In this document: positions 36,102-48,824 of the stretch, one piece after another
Layout: the number at the start of each line of letters is the position of its first letter
Position numbering within the stretch: the stretch's first letter is position 1
Source of the DNA: Tyto alba
Lineage: Eukaryota; Chordata; Aves; Strigiformes; Tytonidae
Assembly (NCBI RefSeq): GCF_018691265.1
Contig: NW_024881261.1
Coordinates: 25,073,374 to 25,137,373 of the forward strand
Direction of reading: 5' to 3'
DNA: 64,000 bases
The notes under the pieces: model-generated
The model's database searches: none
What the model was told of the DNA's origin: nothing
What the model saw: only the letters and a program-made list of their open reading frames with translations
Translations under genes and position numbers: made by a program

Positions 36102-37122
36102 GCCTTGATTGCTTATACTTGTCTAGTTATGATTGAAAATTAAACTGAATGAGTGGGGAGACCCAGCTTGTTCTGAATATTCAACACTTGTGGGTGATTT
36201 GCAATGATGATACTACAAATAATTTTGAGCCATTAACATTTACGGAAAAAATACTCTGTTCAATAGTCTCGTAATACTTATATGAACAGGGAAGTTTTTT
36301 AATGTATTCACTTCAGGCTGATTTTCCTAGCTTTGGTTTCACCTCTTACCTGATGAGGCCACATTTAGGACGTGAGAATGAGAGTTAATTCTCCCTGGCC
36401 TGTTCAGTACACAGTGCCTCTCATGAGACAACATAAGTGTAGTAGAGGTGGGCACCATGGAGTGATGGCTATACTACAACTCAGGAAATTACATCTGCTT
36501 GAATTCCCCTGAAATTTCTGCTATGTGCAGTGCTCTTCCCCATCCAAGTTGTTGTGGACTAACATGACATTACATGGAATGGGTGCTTTGTTCAAGTATT
36601 GTCATCACTACACATGGCTTTCATAGTCAGGAAACTGCATCTTGGGACCCATTCCAATGAGAGGAATTTCATATGGAAGATTATGATGAGACAATGTAGT
36701 TAATCTCGCATCAAAACTACTAAAGTCTGTTTTGTTTTTAAATACCCAGTGATAGTAGACAGCTAAGACAGATCAATTTGTTGTGGAAATCTTGGGGGAG
36801 ATTCTTGCCACAGTTATATTGATAATAGCTGATGACCTCAGTGGAGATAAGTTTCTACCCTCCATTGCCACAGAATATGGATGTGCTCATGTATGAGGGA
36901 TACACTTGTAGGAAAAGGGTGTTAGATAAACTAACCACAGACAGTAGAGTTGTGCTGTCATCATTGTGATTTAAAGGAGAAGTGATGTATAGAAAATGAT
37001 GAATGGCTGTTGCAGGAAGCTTTTTGTACCCTTTCCCATGCTTAGAATATGTTTTGTAAATGGGACAACTATTTCTTTTAACCTGCAAAGCCTGTCTCAA
37101 AGTATTAGGTCTTGCTTACTTG

Positions 37123-37155
37123 CTCTCTCACTCCCTCTTTCTTTCTTTCTTTCAT
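37123..37155. repeat. Polypyrimidine (CTTT)n tract
   Basis: CT- and CTTT-repeats on the plus strand. Confidence 0.85.
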
Positions 37156-37732
37156 CTACCCTCACACAAACATATTATTTATCATTTTGAAGGATCCATG
37201 AAAAGGATACATACATGCCCATTTATTCTGTCTTGCAGGAAAAAGCAATGAATGCATAAATGATGTTACTCTACATCCAGGCACTGTAAAGAATTGAAAA
37301 ATGTTTTTTCAAGTAGTGCACTGGAATTTGATTGGAGGGGGGGGGAAAAAAAATAAACTAAAAATCGAATTAGCTCAAGTTGTAAAGTCTTAATTCAAAC
37401 CTCAGTTTAATGTTTACCTGGGGAGGTTTTTTTTTTCCTGGAATATGTGCTTACAGGATTGAAATCTCAGAGTAAAATAAGCATGCACAGTGCACCCAGA
37501 ACAAACAGGATGGCAATGATTTTACCCAGTGGCAGGAAAGTTTTGAGCCAGCAGGCTTTGATAATCATATTGCTGTTTTCAGTACCACAAAGTTAGAGAA
37601 TCGATGTAAAAAGATTCTTCTCGTCAAGCATGCAAAGTGATCTATGAACAAGTCAAAAAGAGGAGTTTGTGTGCCTTTTTCCCCATGTATCGTATAAAAG
37701 AACACATAGAAGTAGTTTTTCAGGTTTTTTTG

Positions 37733-37808
37733 GTTTTGTGTTTTTTTTTTTTTTTGGTGTGTTTTTTGTTTGTTTGTTTGTTTGTTTTGCTGTGGGTTTT
37801 TTTTACAT
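37733..37808. repeat. G/T-rich low-complexity with (TTTG)n
   Basis: T15 (37741-37755), then GGTGTG, T6, and five GTTT units, ending in another T8. Almost only G and T on this strand, a common avian low-complexity class. Confidence 0.85.
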
Positions 37809-38599
37809 AATTTTGAGAAGAAAGAGGTATTTGGACAGGTGGAGAAAGAGGGAGCAGACTCCTGATTTTTCATTCAATAGGAAAGTCTCTTTGCTGGCCA
37901 CATCCAGTGATAAGTGAAAATGTAATGAATGTAACTTCATCAGAATTAGACGGCAAAGCCTAGCAAAGGAGAGGAAAAGACTTGTTTGAAAAAAGAACAG
38001 TGTCAAATAATCTTTGTACATTCCTCTAACACATATAACTGGTGTCCAGTAAACATTCATCCATCTCTTTAGCATTTAAGTAACATACAAGAACCTGTAG
38101 TGTGCACTTGGGGTCCTTAAAAAGGCCACCAAGAAGAGGGGAAGCATTCACCAGGAGAATAGGACTGAGGGATGTTACTGATATTTAAAGGGAAATGTAA
38201 GAAATTCCTATAATCTATGCCACTCTCAGGGCTTCACTGTAAAGCATGCAAAAGGTGGAAGCAGGAAGTCTTTTTGCAGGTCACCTTTGGGGGGAAAAAA
38301 GCAAAAAAAAAAAGGAAGAGAACTCAATGTAGACAAAGGATGGGGAACCCACGTTCAAAGCCTAGTGATATATCCTGAACAGCAGTCTCCTTTTAAGCAG
38401 CCTTGTGCCAAGCTTGTTTGGGGATTTGCTATTTTGTCTTAATCCCAGCATTTTAATTCTTTTTCATAAGCAGTATCTTGGAAGTGAACTTTGAACATGT
38501 TTTGCCTGATTACTGTAGGACAGGTGTACAGATAGGGTTGAATAAATGCCGTGAAAATGTTGTAGTCACAAAATGGCTATAGATGTCCTAATTCCAGAC

Positions 38600-39150
38600 A
38601 CTCAGCATTATATATTGGACAGCAGCTCTGCTCAAACAGTAAAAGAACACGTCACTATATATCCCCGTCAGATTAAAAAACTAATTTGAAAAGATTAATG
38701 TATTCCATTCCTGTTAGCCTGAATCAGATACCGCTGTGCCTACAGCAGCACTGCCTCCTGATTATTGAATTTTTATGGCCTTGTAATTAATTGCAGATTC
38801 CCTGTTTTGTTCTATTTCTTTTTCTCTGACATTTTAATTTCAACAAAAAGCAGCGGTCTCCATGCAGCCTCTCTCAGGAGATCCTAATGGCCTATAAAAC
38901 AAAATGACTTATAGATATGGCACCCACTTCAGTTGGCTAGCGATTGTTCGAAACCTTGCTGATCACGCGGAATTTAATTTTTTCCCTTCCTCTACTGTAC
39001 TTATTTCTTGTCTATTAAATTGCAGCTCCAGTGTCCTGACTAACAAATGGATGTAACAAAGTGCCACCCTTCCGTAATACATTACTGTTGCCACATGCAA
39101 ATTTTTTCTTAAAAAATTGCAGTTCATTTTATCTAATTATAAATGAATAA
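38600..39150. promoter_or_regulatory. Possible conserved non-coding element block
   Basis: A+T-rich and repeat-free, with TTGTAATTAATTGCAG (homeodomain-type) near 38780, an exact octamer ATGCAAAT at 39095-39102 (POU/OCT type), and a cluster of retained CpGs at 38940-38975 (AGCGATTGTTCGAAACC and CACGCGG) in otherwise CpG-poor DNA. Retained CpGs and clustered homeodomain/POU sites are typical of constrained enhancers. Unproven without alignment. Confidence 0.35.
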
Positions 39151-39424
39151 ATGACTCTTGCACATGAATAGAATATTGTCCTTGACTCTGCATGTGAGAA
39201 TTTTATGTTCTGGTAAATCATTTGGATTTATTATAAATTTAAGGAATCAAATGTGGTTTAGATTCATTTTGCATTTCCTCTCTCCTTCTCCTCCTTCTCT
39301 CCAAAATATTGGAATGTGCAAAAATGATTTATTTCTATGCTGTGGAAAGGCATGTTAGCATGACTCACCATCTCCCAGTGAAACTCCTGGAGTTACTGAA
39401 GGCTAATAGTAGTGAATTATTGTT

Positions 39425-39540
39425 ATTTATATTATGGTAGTGCCTTGAGATCAGAACCCCATTTTTCTAGGCACTGTACCAACACATAATAAAAGATCAT
39501 CTTTGTACCAAAAGAGTTTATAATCAAAGTAAAGCATCCT
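39425..39540 (-). repeat. Ancient MIR/L2-type repeat fragment
   Basis: TTATGGTAGTGCCTTGAGATC, CCCCATTTTTCTAGGCACTGTACC, AACACATAATAAAAGA and AAAGAGTTTATAATC follow, block for block, the antisense strand of a very old repeat abundant in reptile genomes (GTGCTAGGCGCTGTACAAACAC core). It is the best preserved of the ancient repeats here. The orientation is by analogy to MIR/L2. Confidence 0.7.
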
Positions 39541-39571
39541 CAGAGGAAGGGGTGTGGAGTGGGTTGCATCT

Positions 39572-39640
39572 GGGAAGGGAGGAAAGGGTGGTGGGAATTG
39601 TCAGTGCCAGTGCATTGGAGGGTGGTGGGTTGGGCTGGGG
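39572..39640 (+). other. Two adjacent G-quadruplex motifs
   Basis: GGGAAGGGAGGAAAGGG..TGGTGGG (39572-39595) and GGGTGGTGGGTTGGGCTGGGG (39620-39640, in pieces) each contain four G-runs of 3 or more with loops of 7 or less. They sit in an unusually G-rich patch (39545-39700) directly after the old repeat. The 156- and 101-codon frames across the patch are composition artefacts. Confidence 0.7.
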
Positions 39641-40431
39641 CTGTGCTGGGGATGCTCTGGCCTGGGAAAGGGCAGACCGTGTGGGGAGCAGGGATGTCAA
39701 GAACCCAGGATTGCCAGAATGCATCCTGCAGTGGTGTTACAGGCTGCTGCAAGCGTCATCTCTGCTGTCTGCTCTGTCTCCACCTTCCCTGGGTGAAGCT
39801 GGGTCAGTGGATCTTCATCTTCCACCCGCTGGTCTATCTGAGCTGTCGTTTCATTAACACATTCCTTCGGTGTGCTTCCAGGAGCTCCTGGGCAACGTCA
39901 CGTCCCCTCTCTGTGGTGAAGTACTTGTCAAAGCAAGGGAGTGTGAGGTGGCTGCTGGAGAAGGAGGGTTGTCTGAGAGCTGCTGCTGAAGAGCTATTTG
40001 CAGTAGCTGGCTTCAAAGCAGCTAGCTGAAGCATTTGTAATCTAACCACAGCAGCGCTAAGCTTGGCATTGGATGTGAAACCTGCTTGCAAACCAGAGTA
40101 AATTAGACCCCGTGCTGCTAAAACAAGTCTGTTCTTAGTTTAAGTCTCTCTTTCCACAGATACACCTGTTTTGTAACCATGCCCAAAGGTTGCACTGGTG
40201 CAGTGACCTCAGTGCGTGCTCCTCTGTGCATGCTCTGTTACAGAGAAAGGACTCATGTCTCCATGCTAAGAGTGTAGCCTTCTCATGTTTGTAAACTAGA
40301 GGCAAAGGCATGTGTGGGTGACTGAAGTAGAGTGACAAGAAGTCACTGATCCAATTCAGCATGTATGATGTTTTAAGCATGTGCGTATCTAAATGGTAGC
40401 ACTTAGGGGGATAGTTGATACTGAATGTATG

Positions 40432-40455
40432 CTTCTAGTGTTCCCACACTAGAAG
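40432..40455. repeat. 9-bp perfect inverted repeat
   Basis: CTTCTAGTG (40432-40440) pairs with CACTAGAAG (40447-40455) across a 6-nt loop. Confidence 0.8.
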
Positions 40456-40683
40456 TCCCTGGATGATACAATAATAAAAATGGTGTTTTTGCTGGATTGG
40501 AATCTTGCTTGCTGCTCTTTCAGCTTCGTAGCTGAAACGCAGGTAGTAATCTTTTTATAGCTATTGCAAAACTATAGAGAGAATTCCTGTCAGGGCTGCC
40601 AATAGTGTGTATTTCAAAGAGGAGCTATATACGTTTTCAATCATATCTCCTCTCTCATGGATGCGTGCAAGACCAAACAGACC

Positions 40684-40738
40684 AAAAAAAAAAAAAAAAA
40701 AAAACCAAAACCCAAACAGAAACCAAAACCACAAAAAC
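40684..40738. repeat. A21 tract and A/C low-complexity
   Basis: Twenty-one A followed by CCAAAACCCAAACAG-type DNA without T. The complement is G/T-rich, like 37733-37808. Confidence 0.9.
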
Positions 40739-42795
40739 AATGCTCTCTTCCTAAATTTGAAAAAGAATAATTAAGACAAACTAGTCTTTGTAAACATTAG
40801 TATGACCTTTGCACCTCTGCTGTGCTTACTTTTCATGAGATATCTATGCAAAAGCTATCTTGTGTGTTCATCTTGCTAAAAAGGACTTCCCCAGCCTTCC
40901 ATCTTTGATCCTAAGCAAACCTATCTGGACTGGTGTCCTTTACTTGGGGTGTTCTGTCCAGTTTGTTTGGACGTCTGATTGGTGGCAGGAGTCTTGGCTG
41001 TCCCATTCCACGGATTCTGGGTTGGAGTGTCAGGATGATGTGATGCAGTCTTGACATGTATTAGAAAGATATATTCAAGAGGTTGCCTAATCTGTCTCAG
41101 CAAGCAGCCAGAGAAGCAGTTCTGTTTTAAATTTCATTGCTTGACCTAGGTTAATATCTAGTCCAAAGAAGTGCTTGCTTGCTCAGGGAGGGGGGAGGGA
41201 AGAAGCTGTTTCCATGCTATGCTTGAGTGGGTTCTAGCTGGGAAACTCTAGGTAATGCATTTGCACCAACTGGAATCTCCTTGCTGTCTGCTGGCAGTTA
41301 CCTGTGCTCTTTCAGCTTGGGGAGGACAGCACTTGTGAATGAAAGTTGGGCAGCTTTTATTCAAGCTGACATACTTAAGAGATAAATTGCGCTCTGGTTA
41401 TATCTATGAAGCTGATTTTCCTGTGTGACCTATTTTGTCTTTTTCTCCATATGACTGATTAACTGTAGGAGGTTTTAGTGCTTGAATATTCCCAGCAGTA
41501 CTTGATAATGTTGTTATGGCCTCGTAGTAGCCTACAGGAGACATCTTAGTAGCTCATTTCTTCCTTGCATTGAGCTGTTTTCCAGGAGACACTAAGCTGA
41601 TTCTAATCCGTTACTGATACCCTGTGTAACTCTGGCCTGGCATCTTATTTTATCAGTCTCTAAAAAACATGGTACCATAGTTGCCAGCCATCTTGTGTCT
41701 ATCTTTGTGTTTCTTTTCTGAGGATCAAAAATTCTTGTACGGTTTCCTATGGTCAGTCAGCTGAGAGAGGACACTGCTAGTGGCTGTGCGTGCATGGAGC
41801 TGTATGCATTAGCCTGCTGAAATTGTTTGCAGAGCTGGTTCTGGCATAGCTGGGTTAGGAACCACCCAGTCCAAGAGGAGAAAGATCAACATGGTACACA
41901 GGCTGCCACGTTTAAGCTGCATCAGATGCATTATTTTTATTTTTGCTAATTTTCTAGTGCAAAGCAAACATCTAAAATACTAGTTGTGAACTTGTAGATG
42001 TTCTTTTTCTGTGTTGGAAAAAAAATGACACTCAGAAGACAGCTTGCCCAGACCTGGATACCAAACTCAATTCAGTAGTTTAAATGATGTACTCCTGTAT
42101 TTATGTACCGCCTTCCAACCAGAGGTATAGAAATACTGTGATTACGTTTGCTTCTGGCTGTTTAGATTTTAAGAAATGCTTTATCTTTTGTTGTCACTTT
42201 ATCGAGCTTCAGTTCTACTGTTTGGTACTAGGAATGTGTGTAGAGAAAAAAAGATTATAGCATCTGCAGAAAAAAAGAAAGATACGGGGTAGGCTGGTGG
42301 ATTGGGAACTCCCTGACTGCGGCTGCATGTGATGTTGCCAGAAGGCCTTAAGCAGGTATGTGCTGCAAAACTGAGCAGATGAAAAATGCTTCTGGATCTA
42401 TAAAGCTTTCATCCCACAGTGCACTTAAATGTCAGTTATTTATTTGTGCAGTTTGCAGCAGAAGTTTTAGCATACCGTACTGTATTTAACCAGACTACAA
42501 CTGGTATCTAAAGGATTGCATCACATGGAAGAAAGTATAACCAGCAATTATATTTGTGACTAGAGAAACAGCAAACCTAAATTCTAGTTTTGATTCCTTC
42601 AAAACTGGCTTTTTTGAAAAAGTATTTTCTAGACTATCAAAGGGAATTTTGAGTTCTTTTGATTTATCCTTCTCCAATTCTTTGCACAGAATTTTGATAT
42701 GTCTGTACAGTGGAAATAACAAGAAGAATCCTGGTTAGGAAGTATTTTGGTGTTCTTTAATTTTGTTCTTTTTCACCCAGAGTGGTTTCTCCTTT

Positions 42796-42834
42796 CTTTT
42801 TTTTTTTTTTTTTTTTCTTTTTTTTTTTTTTTTT
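42796..42834. repeat. Interrupted T tract
   Basis: Two T runs of 18-20 broken by one C, about 39 bp in all. Confidence 0.9.
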
Positions 42835-43852
42835 AACTTTTAAAGAGAAAAGTAATCTAAAAGCTATCATTTTCATGTGGGATTTGGTGTATTTTTTTAG
42901 TTTCCAATAGCTTAGCAAATCTTTGCTTATGAAAGTAAGAAATCCCAGTGCTGTTTCTGCATTAAAGGTAATGGTGCAATTAAATTCAGGTGTGACAAAT
43001 CAGAGGCTGAAAAGTGTTAGGAGAAAGCAGTCTGGGGAGAATGAAGTGTAACTATTCGCTTAGTTGTCGATATCTGGACCGAAACGTCTCTTTTAATCTC
43101 AGTGGTTTTGGATTAGGTTTTCTGACAACATGTGCATTTTGGTGGTTTTGTCAGAGTCTGAACTCTCCTACAGGATGTACTAAATGCTTTTTTTTCATAC
43201 TGAAAAACTAGAGATGTGGAAGCCTTTAGAAGATGCTTCAGTATGAATTTATGAGAGCAGTGTGAGTTTCATTCACAAGAGACAGCCAGAAAGTAGAAGC
43301 AGGAATAGCTGTAAGACAGGTTTTGATGTGGATTCTCAGCTGATATGAAAGCCATAACCCCACCTGAGTGATTTTAACTGTGGATCTGCTCTGGACATGA
43401 AATGGAAACCATAGTGGGTGATGCACTGAGAGACTAGGCTGTGTAAAAAGGAACAGGGAAATGGTTATGAAGAGGATAGAGGAATCTGACCTTCCACCAT
43501 CGGATTTATTATTTTAAATAAACCTGAAGTTGATACAGAAAAATGACTGGGAAAGTGGTTTTGAAATATTTTCTTCCACATGCTGTAACTGAGGGATATA
43601 AATTCTAATCAGTTGATTTAAGAGTGAATTTGTAATTACTGGTAATAAAGAAGCATATTACATCAGATCTTTCTGAGCAGGAGTTAGTTACACATAGCAG
43701 AGATGAGCTATGGAGTTAGGAATGGTATTTCAATTTATACATGCTAGAGCTTTTAGAAATTCTTAAAGTTTGAGCAAGTGTTTCTTTCCTTAGAGCAAAT
43801 GATGCTGTCACTTCGATCTGTGTAATGCTGGAATAATAACTTTCAGTTTACA

Positions 43853-43891
43853 GCAGTTGCCTTGGTGTAAATGAAAGCAAAATTTGGCCCT
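43853..43891 (-). repeat. Palindromic amniote repeat relic
   Basis: The minus strand reads AGGGCCAAATTTTGCTTTC and then ATTTACACCAAGGC, matching the terminal arm (GGGCCAgATTcTGcTcTCAnTTACACC) of the same short palindromic family proposed at 25670 and 56709. Confidence 0.4.
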
Positions 43892-44115
43892 CCTTGCAAA
43901 ATCAGTTCTTAGTTTTCAGCTAACTTGACCTGCCTTTGCATCATGTTTTCTACATATTGATAGTTTAAACTGGTTTTAGTTTATGGTGGGGGTTAATAAA
44001 TTTGAAAAAGGCTGAATTTACTTAATTTGAGTGTGTTACCGTAACACTTTATATAAAGCCTTTCATCTGACTGATTTTATTTCTCTGTAAATTCTGGATG
44101 GTGTTATTTTTCCTA

Positions 44116-44346
44116 GTGTTAAAGGGTATGCAAGTAAATTTCAGAAGATAAATGAGCCTTTGCACTCCAATATAATTTCTCTACAATCCTATGTCTTATT
44201 TATACATTCGGAAAATAGACAAAATGGTGATGTTTTGGCTCGCAGAGCCTTCAGAGTGTATAAATAACATGTATTATTGCATATAAATTATATTGGAGTG
44301 CAGATGCTCATTCATCTTTTGAAATTTATCTGCATAGTTTAGCGTT
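44116..44346. repeat. Long inverted repeat, about 95-bp arms, 39-bp loop
   Basis: Left arm 44116-44211 and right arm 44251-44346 are reverse complements of each other. The best part, 44135-44178 against 44285-44328, matches at 40 of 44 positions without a gap. The next 35 bp towards the loop match at 25 of 35. The loop (44212-44250) is AAATAGACAAAATGG and onward. The outer ends fade, with a 2-bp gap. It may be a MITE-like DNA transposon relic, an inverted duplication, or a structured conserved element. No open frame, promoter or second copy in this window is seen. Confidence 0.85.
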
Positions 44347-47300
44347 TCCATCCACAAATGCCTGAAACCAATCTGGCACCCGCAGGAAGTGATATGTCTC
44401 TGCGCCAAAAAAAATGGCACTAAGGGAAATGTTGCTTAAGGAGTTGACTATAACATATACTCTGTTTGCCACCACACCCACAGCTATGCATTTGTCTAAT
44501 CAAAGGGACTGAATTGTTGGTCCTCTCGTTATTGCGATATACTCATCTTCCCAGGTTTTCAGGTCCAGAGCTGTTGACTTCTACCAACACCTTAGCAGCT
44601 ATAGCCACATAAATCAGACTCTGTGCAGCCAGTTAGGCACAAGTGTGCTTTTCCAGTATTATATTATTCTCTTTTTGCTAATTCTAAGTAAATAATTTTA
44701 TTATTTGTTTCACCAATTCCTGCAGAGTAACTGAAGTCCTTAGGCCAGGTTCACTTCAGCAGGTGCATGAGGTTAAAAATTACCTGTGCAGCTGAAATAA
44801 AACATGTTAATGTGTCTCCTTTAGAAATAGAGCCAAGAAGACTGAAGGGCTACAGAATGGGTGAGGAGAGTGAACAGAGGTAGGGGTTTTGGAAAGTGTC
44901 TTCCACAAGCGATTAGAAAAATGGGAGGACCAAATCTGGAAATAAGCTTTTGTGAAGAGTAAGAAGTTGAGACATGAGGGAGGAACCAGACACAACTGCA
45001 GGGGCATTGTGGCAGTCTACTTTATTACTTGGGTAGAGGTGATATGTCTTTTTCTTCTCTTTTCCTTAGCTGTCTGCCCTACCTACCTACCTTTCATCCA
45101 TCAAAATGCCTTTAGGCAGAATAAGCAAAAATCCTTCATACTCCTGGGTGGCTGCTGGTGCCATATGTAGAAAGAGTGGGCCTGAATGCTGCGCACAAGA
45201 GGGATCTGTGTCAGTTTGGTAGGAAACGTGAGGATGGACAGCCTAGCAGGAAGTGTAGGCAGTGGTCTATGTCCTGCTGATGGTGTGGAGTTCCTGGTAC
45301 ACACAAACCCAGGGAGAGGCCAGTTCTGGCCTTATCAGAATAAACAGATGGTGTGGAGCACAGGTATTGGGAGAGCCCTGCAGGTAAAAAAAGTGGAGTT
45401 TGGAGTGGAAATTGGGAAAATTCAGAGCTAGTTAGAGCAGTGTGTTCATACATCCTTCTCTCCATTTAAACACTCCCACAGCTATGCACCTGTCACAGAC
45501 TGCCTAGGAATCATGGTCTGCACCCACTGAAGTCTTACATTAGACCTGCTTGAACTGTATGGCCTCTCAGAGCTCCTCAGACTGCTTGTGGCTTCAGTCT
45601 GTGGTGCGGTCACTTTTATTTTGTGAGCAGAGAGAAGTTCAAGGTGGTTGAGAGTGAGGCTCCATTTGGGAATCCCATGAGGTACCGTCTTTAGGCAGTT
45701 AAATGCTCTTAAAAATTGGTCCATAGCATATCATGTAGCATACAAATGATGGAGGACAGAACTTGGGGTCTTTGCTTCCAGTCTTAGAGTGTTCCAAACC
45801 ACAGAAAATACTGCTTCTCAGTGTCTTTTATTTTTACCATCACATTCCAACACCACCAGTTACCCAACCGGCTGCCTGCCTCACCCCCGTCCAAGGTAAA
45901 ACAATGAAATTGCTCAGAAAATGCATCTCCCCAAGTAAACCCTGTGGACTATGTGTGTTATATCTTGTTTTTAAATACTATAAATGCAGATGCGAGAGAG
46001 TTTTATTGATTCTTACTCCCTCCCCACTACACTGCTCTATTAATAACAAATGCAACAATATGTTATAAATACTCAGAACACCAATGTGTTAGCATAAAAA
46101 CAGCAATAAATTCCCATCCTTCGCATAAAAGTGAAAATCTCTAATAGTGTGCTCTGCAATTTGCCCACACTAAGAGCAATCAAGAACCCATACTTAATGT
46201 AAAGGTGCTGCTGTGAGTAGCCAAAACATACAGGGTAATTTCATTGTGCTTTCAGAGGAGCTGATCTTTGAAGAGGTCTCTAATGAGATTCTCCTTGGCT
46301 CAGAGTAACATAAAAAACACTGTTACAGTTTAGCACTGCACCTTGCCTGTATAATGGTGGGGTTCAAAGTAGGAACCAGTAGTTATGACTGCATTAATAG
46401 GTTTATACTTTCTTCATCTTATGCTAAGTTCTGGAACTTATCCTGTAGCCACATAAAGAAATGTCTGTTAAAAAAAGCAGACAGAGTTGCACCAAACATT
46501 AAACTACCTTATTTTAAATAAGGATGAAATGTTCAGTTTAATACTTTAATTTCTGTAAGTGTCTGGTTTTAGACAGTTGAAAGTGGGGACACTAAAACAC
46601 ACTGTCATGTAATGATGCAATAACAAACAGGTTTGGATGTTTTGCATCCATTTGTCTCTCTGGCCCGTCATGTCTTTCATATTTCCCAGGCTGAAATGCT
46701 CAGCTATCTAAAGTTCCCCCAGTGTTCAGCTTTGAGACCTTTTGTGTGCTTGGGCATTGCATTGCTCTCACTTATGTCTTCACTACAGCAGTTCAGCTTC
46801 TGAGTGTATGTGAATGCATCCAGACTGTGAGCAGTTTAAGAGCTGAGCCAGCCCAACACAGCTCTTTAATTTTCCAGTGTCTCGGACATTTTACTGTCCT
46901 TCTGTCAGTACCTCATTCTCTGCAATGCCCACCAGTGGGGTGCTCAGTCTGCAGCAACTGTAGCCTCTTACTGTGGTCACCCTGATGTTTCTGGAATACC
47001 TTGTTCAGAGCCCACTCTTTCTGGAGGTGTGTGCTAACTTTGTAGAGTGGTAAATTGGTTGGTATCAATACACTCTTGCTGGTTTTGTTTGCTTATAAAA
47101 GGATCCTGGCTTTATGCTGGAGACTTTGAGAGATGGCTGTTACAGAAAGAAGTAAAGAGTATTGTTGCGTGTAAATTGCTTGAATTTGGATTTACTGTTT
47201 AATTTCACTGGAATAGGTGGCACGGGGATGGTAGTAGTGTTAGAAATTGGTGGCCTAACATCTGGTGTGTTTCATTTTTGTTTACTCTGGATTTATCCCT

Positions 47301-48796
47301 CTTTGTGCCACGTGTGCATTCTCTGTCCAGATGCAGCCTCACCGTGGTGAAGTTTTGGAGCCCTTAGTGTTCTTTACAGGTAGATTAGACACCTTTTTCA
47401 TTCTTTAGGTTAATTGCCTTTTTACAGAAAACACAAAGCTGGTGTTTATTAGAGGGTGTGTAAATAGATGCTAACATTACATCTTCAAACCCAGTCACAC
47501 TGTAATGTTGCCATGGTACCTTAAAACACTCACGATGCACAGCCTAATTCTGCTGTTACTGGTCATGGTGCTGGCACTGATGGAGCAGTTTTAATACAAA
47601 ACTGGAAACAGACCCTTTCTGAGGTCCTCTGAATAGTACTCAGATAGAAAGAGCAGGGAAGCAATTTCTGCATTCTCTGGGTTTACTAAACAAGTGGAAC
47701 AGATAGACTTGAGAGCTGTGGTTTAACCAATGAGAAGTTGAACCAAATGAGTCAAGGAAGGGCTTTATTACTACTTTGCTGGCAATAGCAGTCTATGTAC
47801 TTTAAAGTTACATGAGTGGAAAACTCATTCCCATGGGGAAGAAATGTGCTCTAAACTATAGCGTGTACCTGAATTGCTGTTGTATAAAAATGCTGCAATA
47901 GGGTTACGGGAACTAAAGATCCCCTGTGTCAAGAATGAAACCCAAGAGGAAATGCATAAATACAAATAATTCCAGCTGTAAGCATACTATTTAAATGGAA
48001 ATCTGGGTTTATTTTTATATTGAGTCTTACTGACCACAATTACTACTATGGTAGCTTCTACAGCTCAAACAGTATGTTTTTAGTACAACATACATTAGTT
48101 GTTAGTAGAAGGCTCTTAAAGCACCATATGATTTTCTCTTCTTTTTGAATAGGTATTTTAATATAGAAGGAGATTGATTCATAATTCCATTAAACAAATT
48201 TCTTTAGAACAAGCTTTACTGAAAGCAGCCTTTGACTCAAACCTTTTCTGTTGATATGTGAATGAGAAAGCACTCAGCTCAAGCTGAAACTATTACATGG
48301 TAATTTTTAGGAGATACCATAGCAGAGGTGCAGATATAAACAGACAGTATTGTGGAAACATTTCTGGATGTACTTAATGTATACCTGCAATATTTAGTAT
48401 GGTACCGTGCAGAGATTTTTGTGGAAACCTTAGTTTTGAGAATTAATGCCCTGTTTCTCATAAGCCAGCATCCCTACCTAATCAAACTTTTTGAGAGACT
48501 TGTGAATCTGAGTCCTTATAAGCCAGCTGGGGATATCATAAAGTGTAAACTTTTATTGCAGGCAGGGTAAGTCTGTCGAAACTAGTCTATGTTTCATTGT
48601 TGCCTTTCTAGGAGCTGCTTACCTTTAGACCACTAAAATGTGTGAAAATGGATCTCTAGTCAAAGCAAACCTGTTAAAAAACAAAAGGTGAGTCGGAAGT
48701 CTTGCATGTTGGGAAAACTGAAGTATGAGAGAGCAAAACTCACCAGTGACACAATAGCATTTTTGTTGGGTGGTTTGATTTGTTTTTGGTGTTCTT
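44347..48796. other. Unique non-coding DNA, no gene seen
   Basis: Only short open frames. No repeats or motifs I can support. Confidence 0.6.
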
Positions 48797-48824
48797 TGTT
48801 TTGTTTTGTTTTGTTTTTTTTTTT
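48797..48824. repeat. (GTTTT)n and T tract
   Basis: Three to four GTTTT units followed by T11. Confidence 0.9.

Larger units (their letters stand above)
36102..38599. other. Unique non-coding DNA with low-complexity tracts
   Basis: No gene is supported. It holds a pyrimidine (CTTT)n tract at 37123-37155, a G9 run near 37338 followed by A8, and G/T low-complexity DNA at 37733-37808. Confidence 0.65.
39641..44115. other. Unique non-coding DNA, no gene seen
   Basis: Holds a 9-bp hairpin (40432-40455), an A21 run with A/C-rich DNA (40684-40738), a T tract (42796-42834) and a palindromic repeat relic (43853-43891). The stretch 41605-41690 (TGTGTAACTCTGGCC..CAGTCTCTAAAAA) vaguely resembles a MIR tail. 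Confidence 0.6.

Noticed and set aside
39552..40029. 101- to 156-codon plus-strand frames
   Set aside because: They overlap in different frames across a G-rich, stop-poor patch. Tryptophan/glycine-rich strings such as EGGGLGWG reflect composition.
41605..41690. MIR-like tail
   Set aside because: Similarity too weak to separate from chance without alignment.
46930..46945. CTCF-like CCACCAGTGGGG
   Set aside because: Fails at several strongly constrained core positions.
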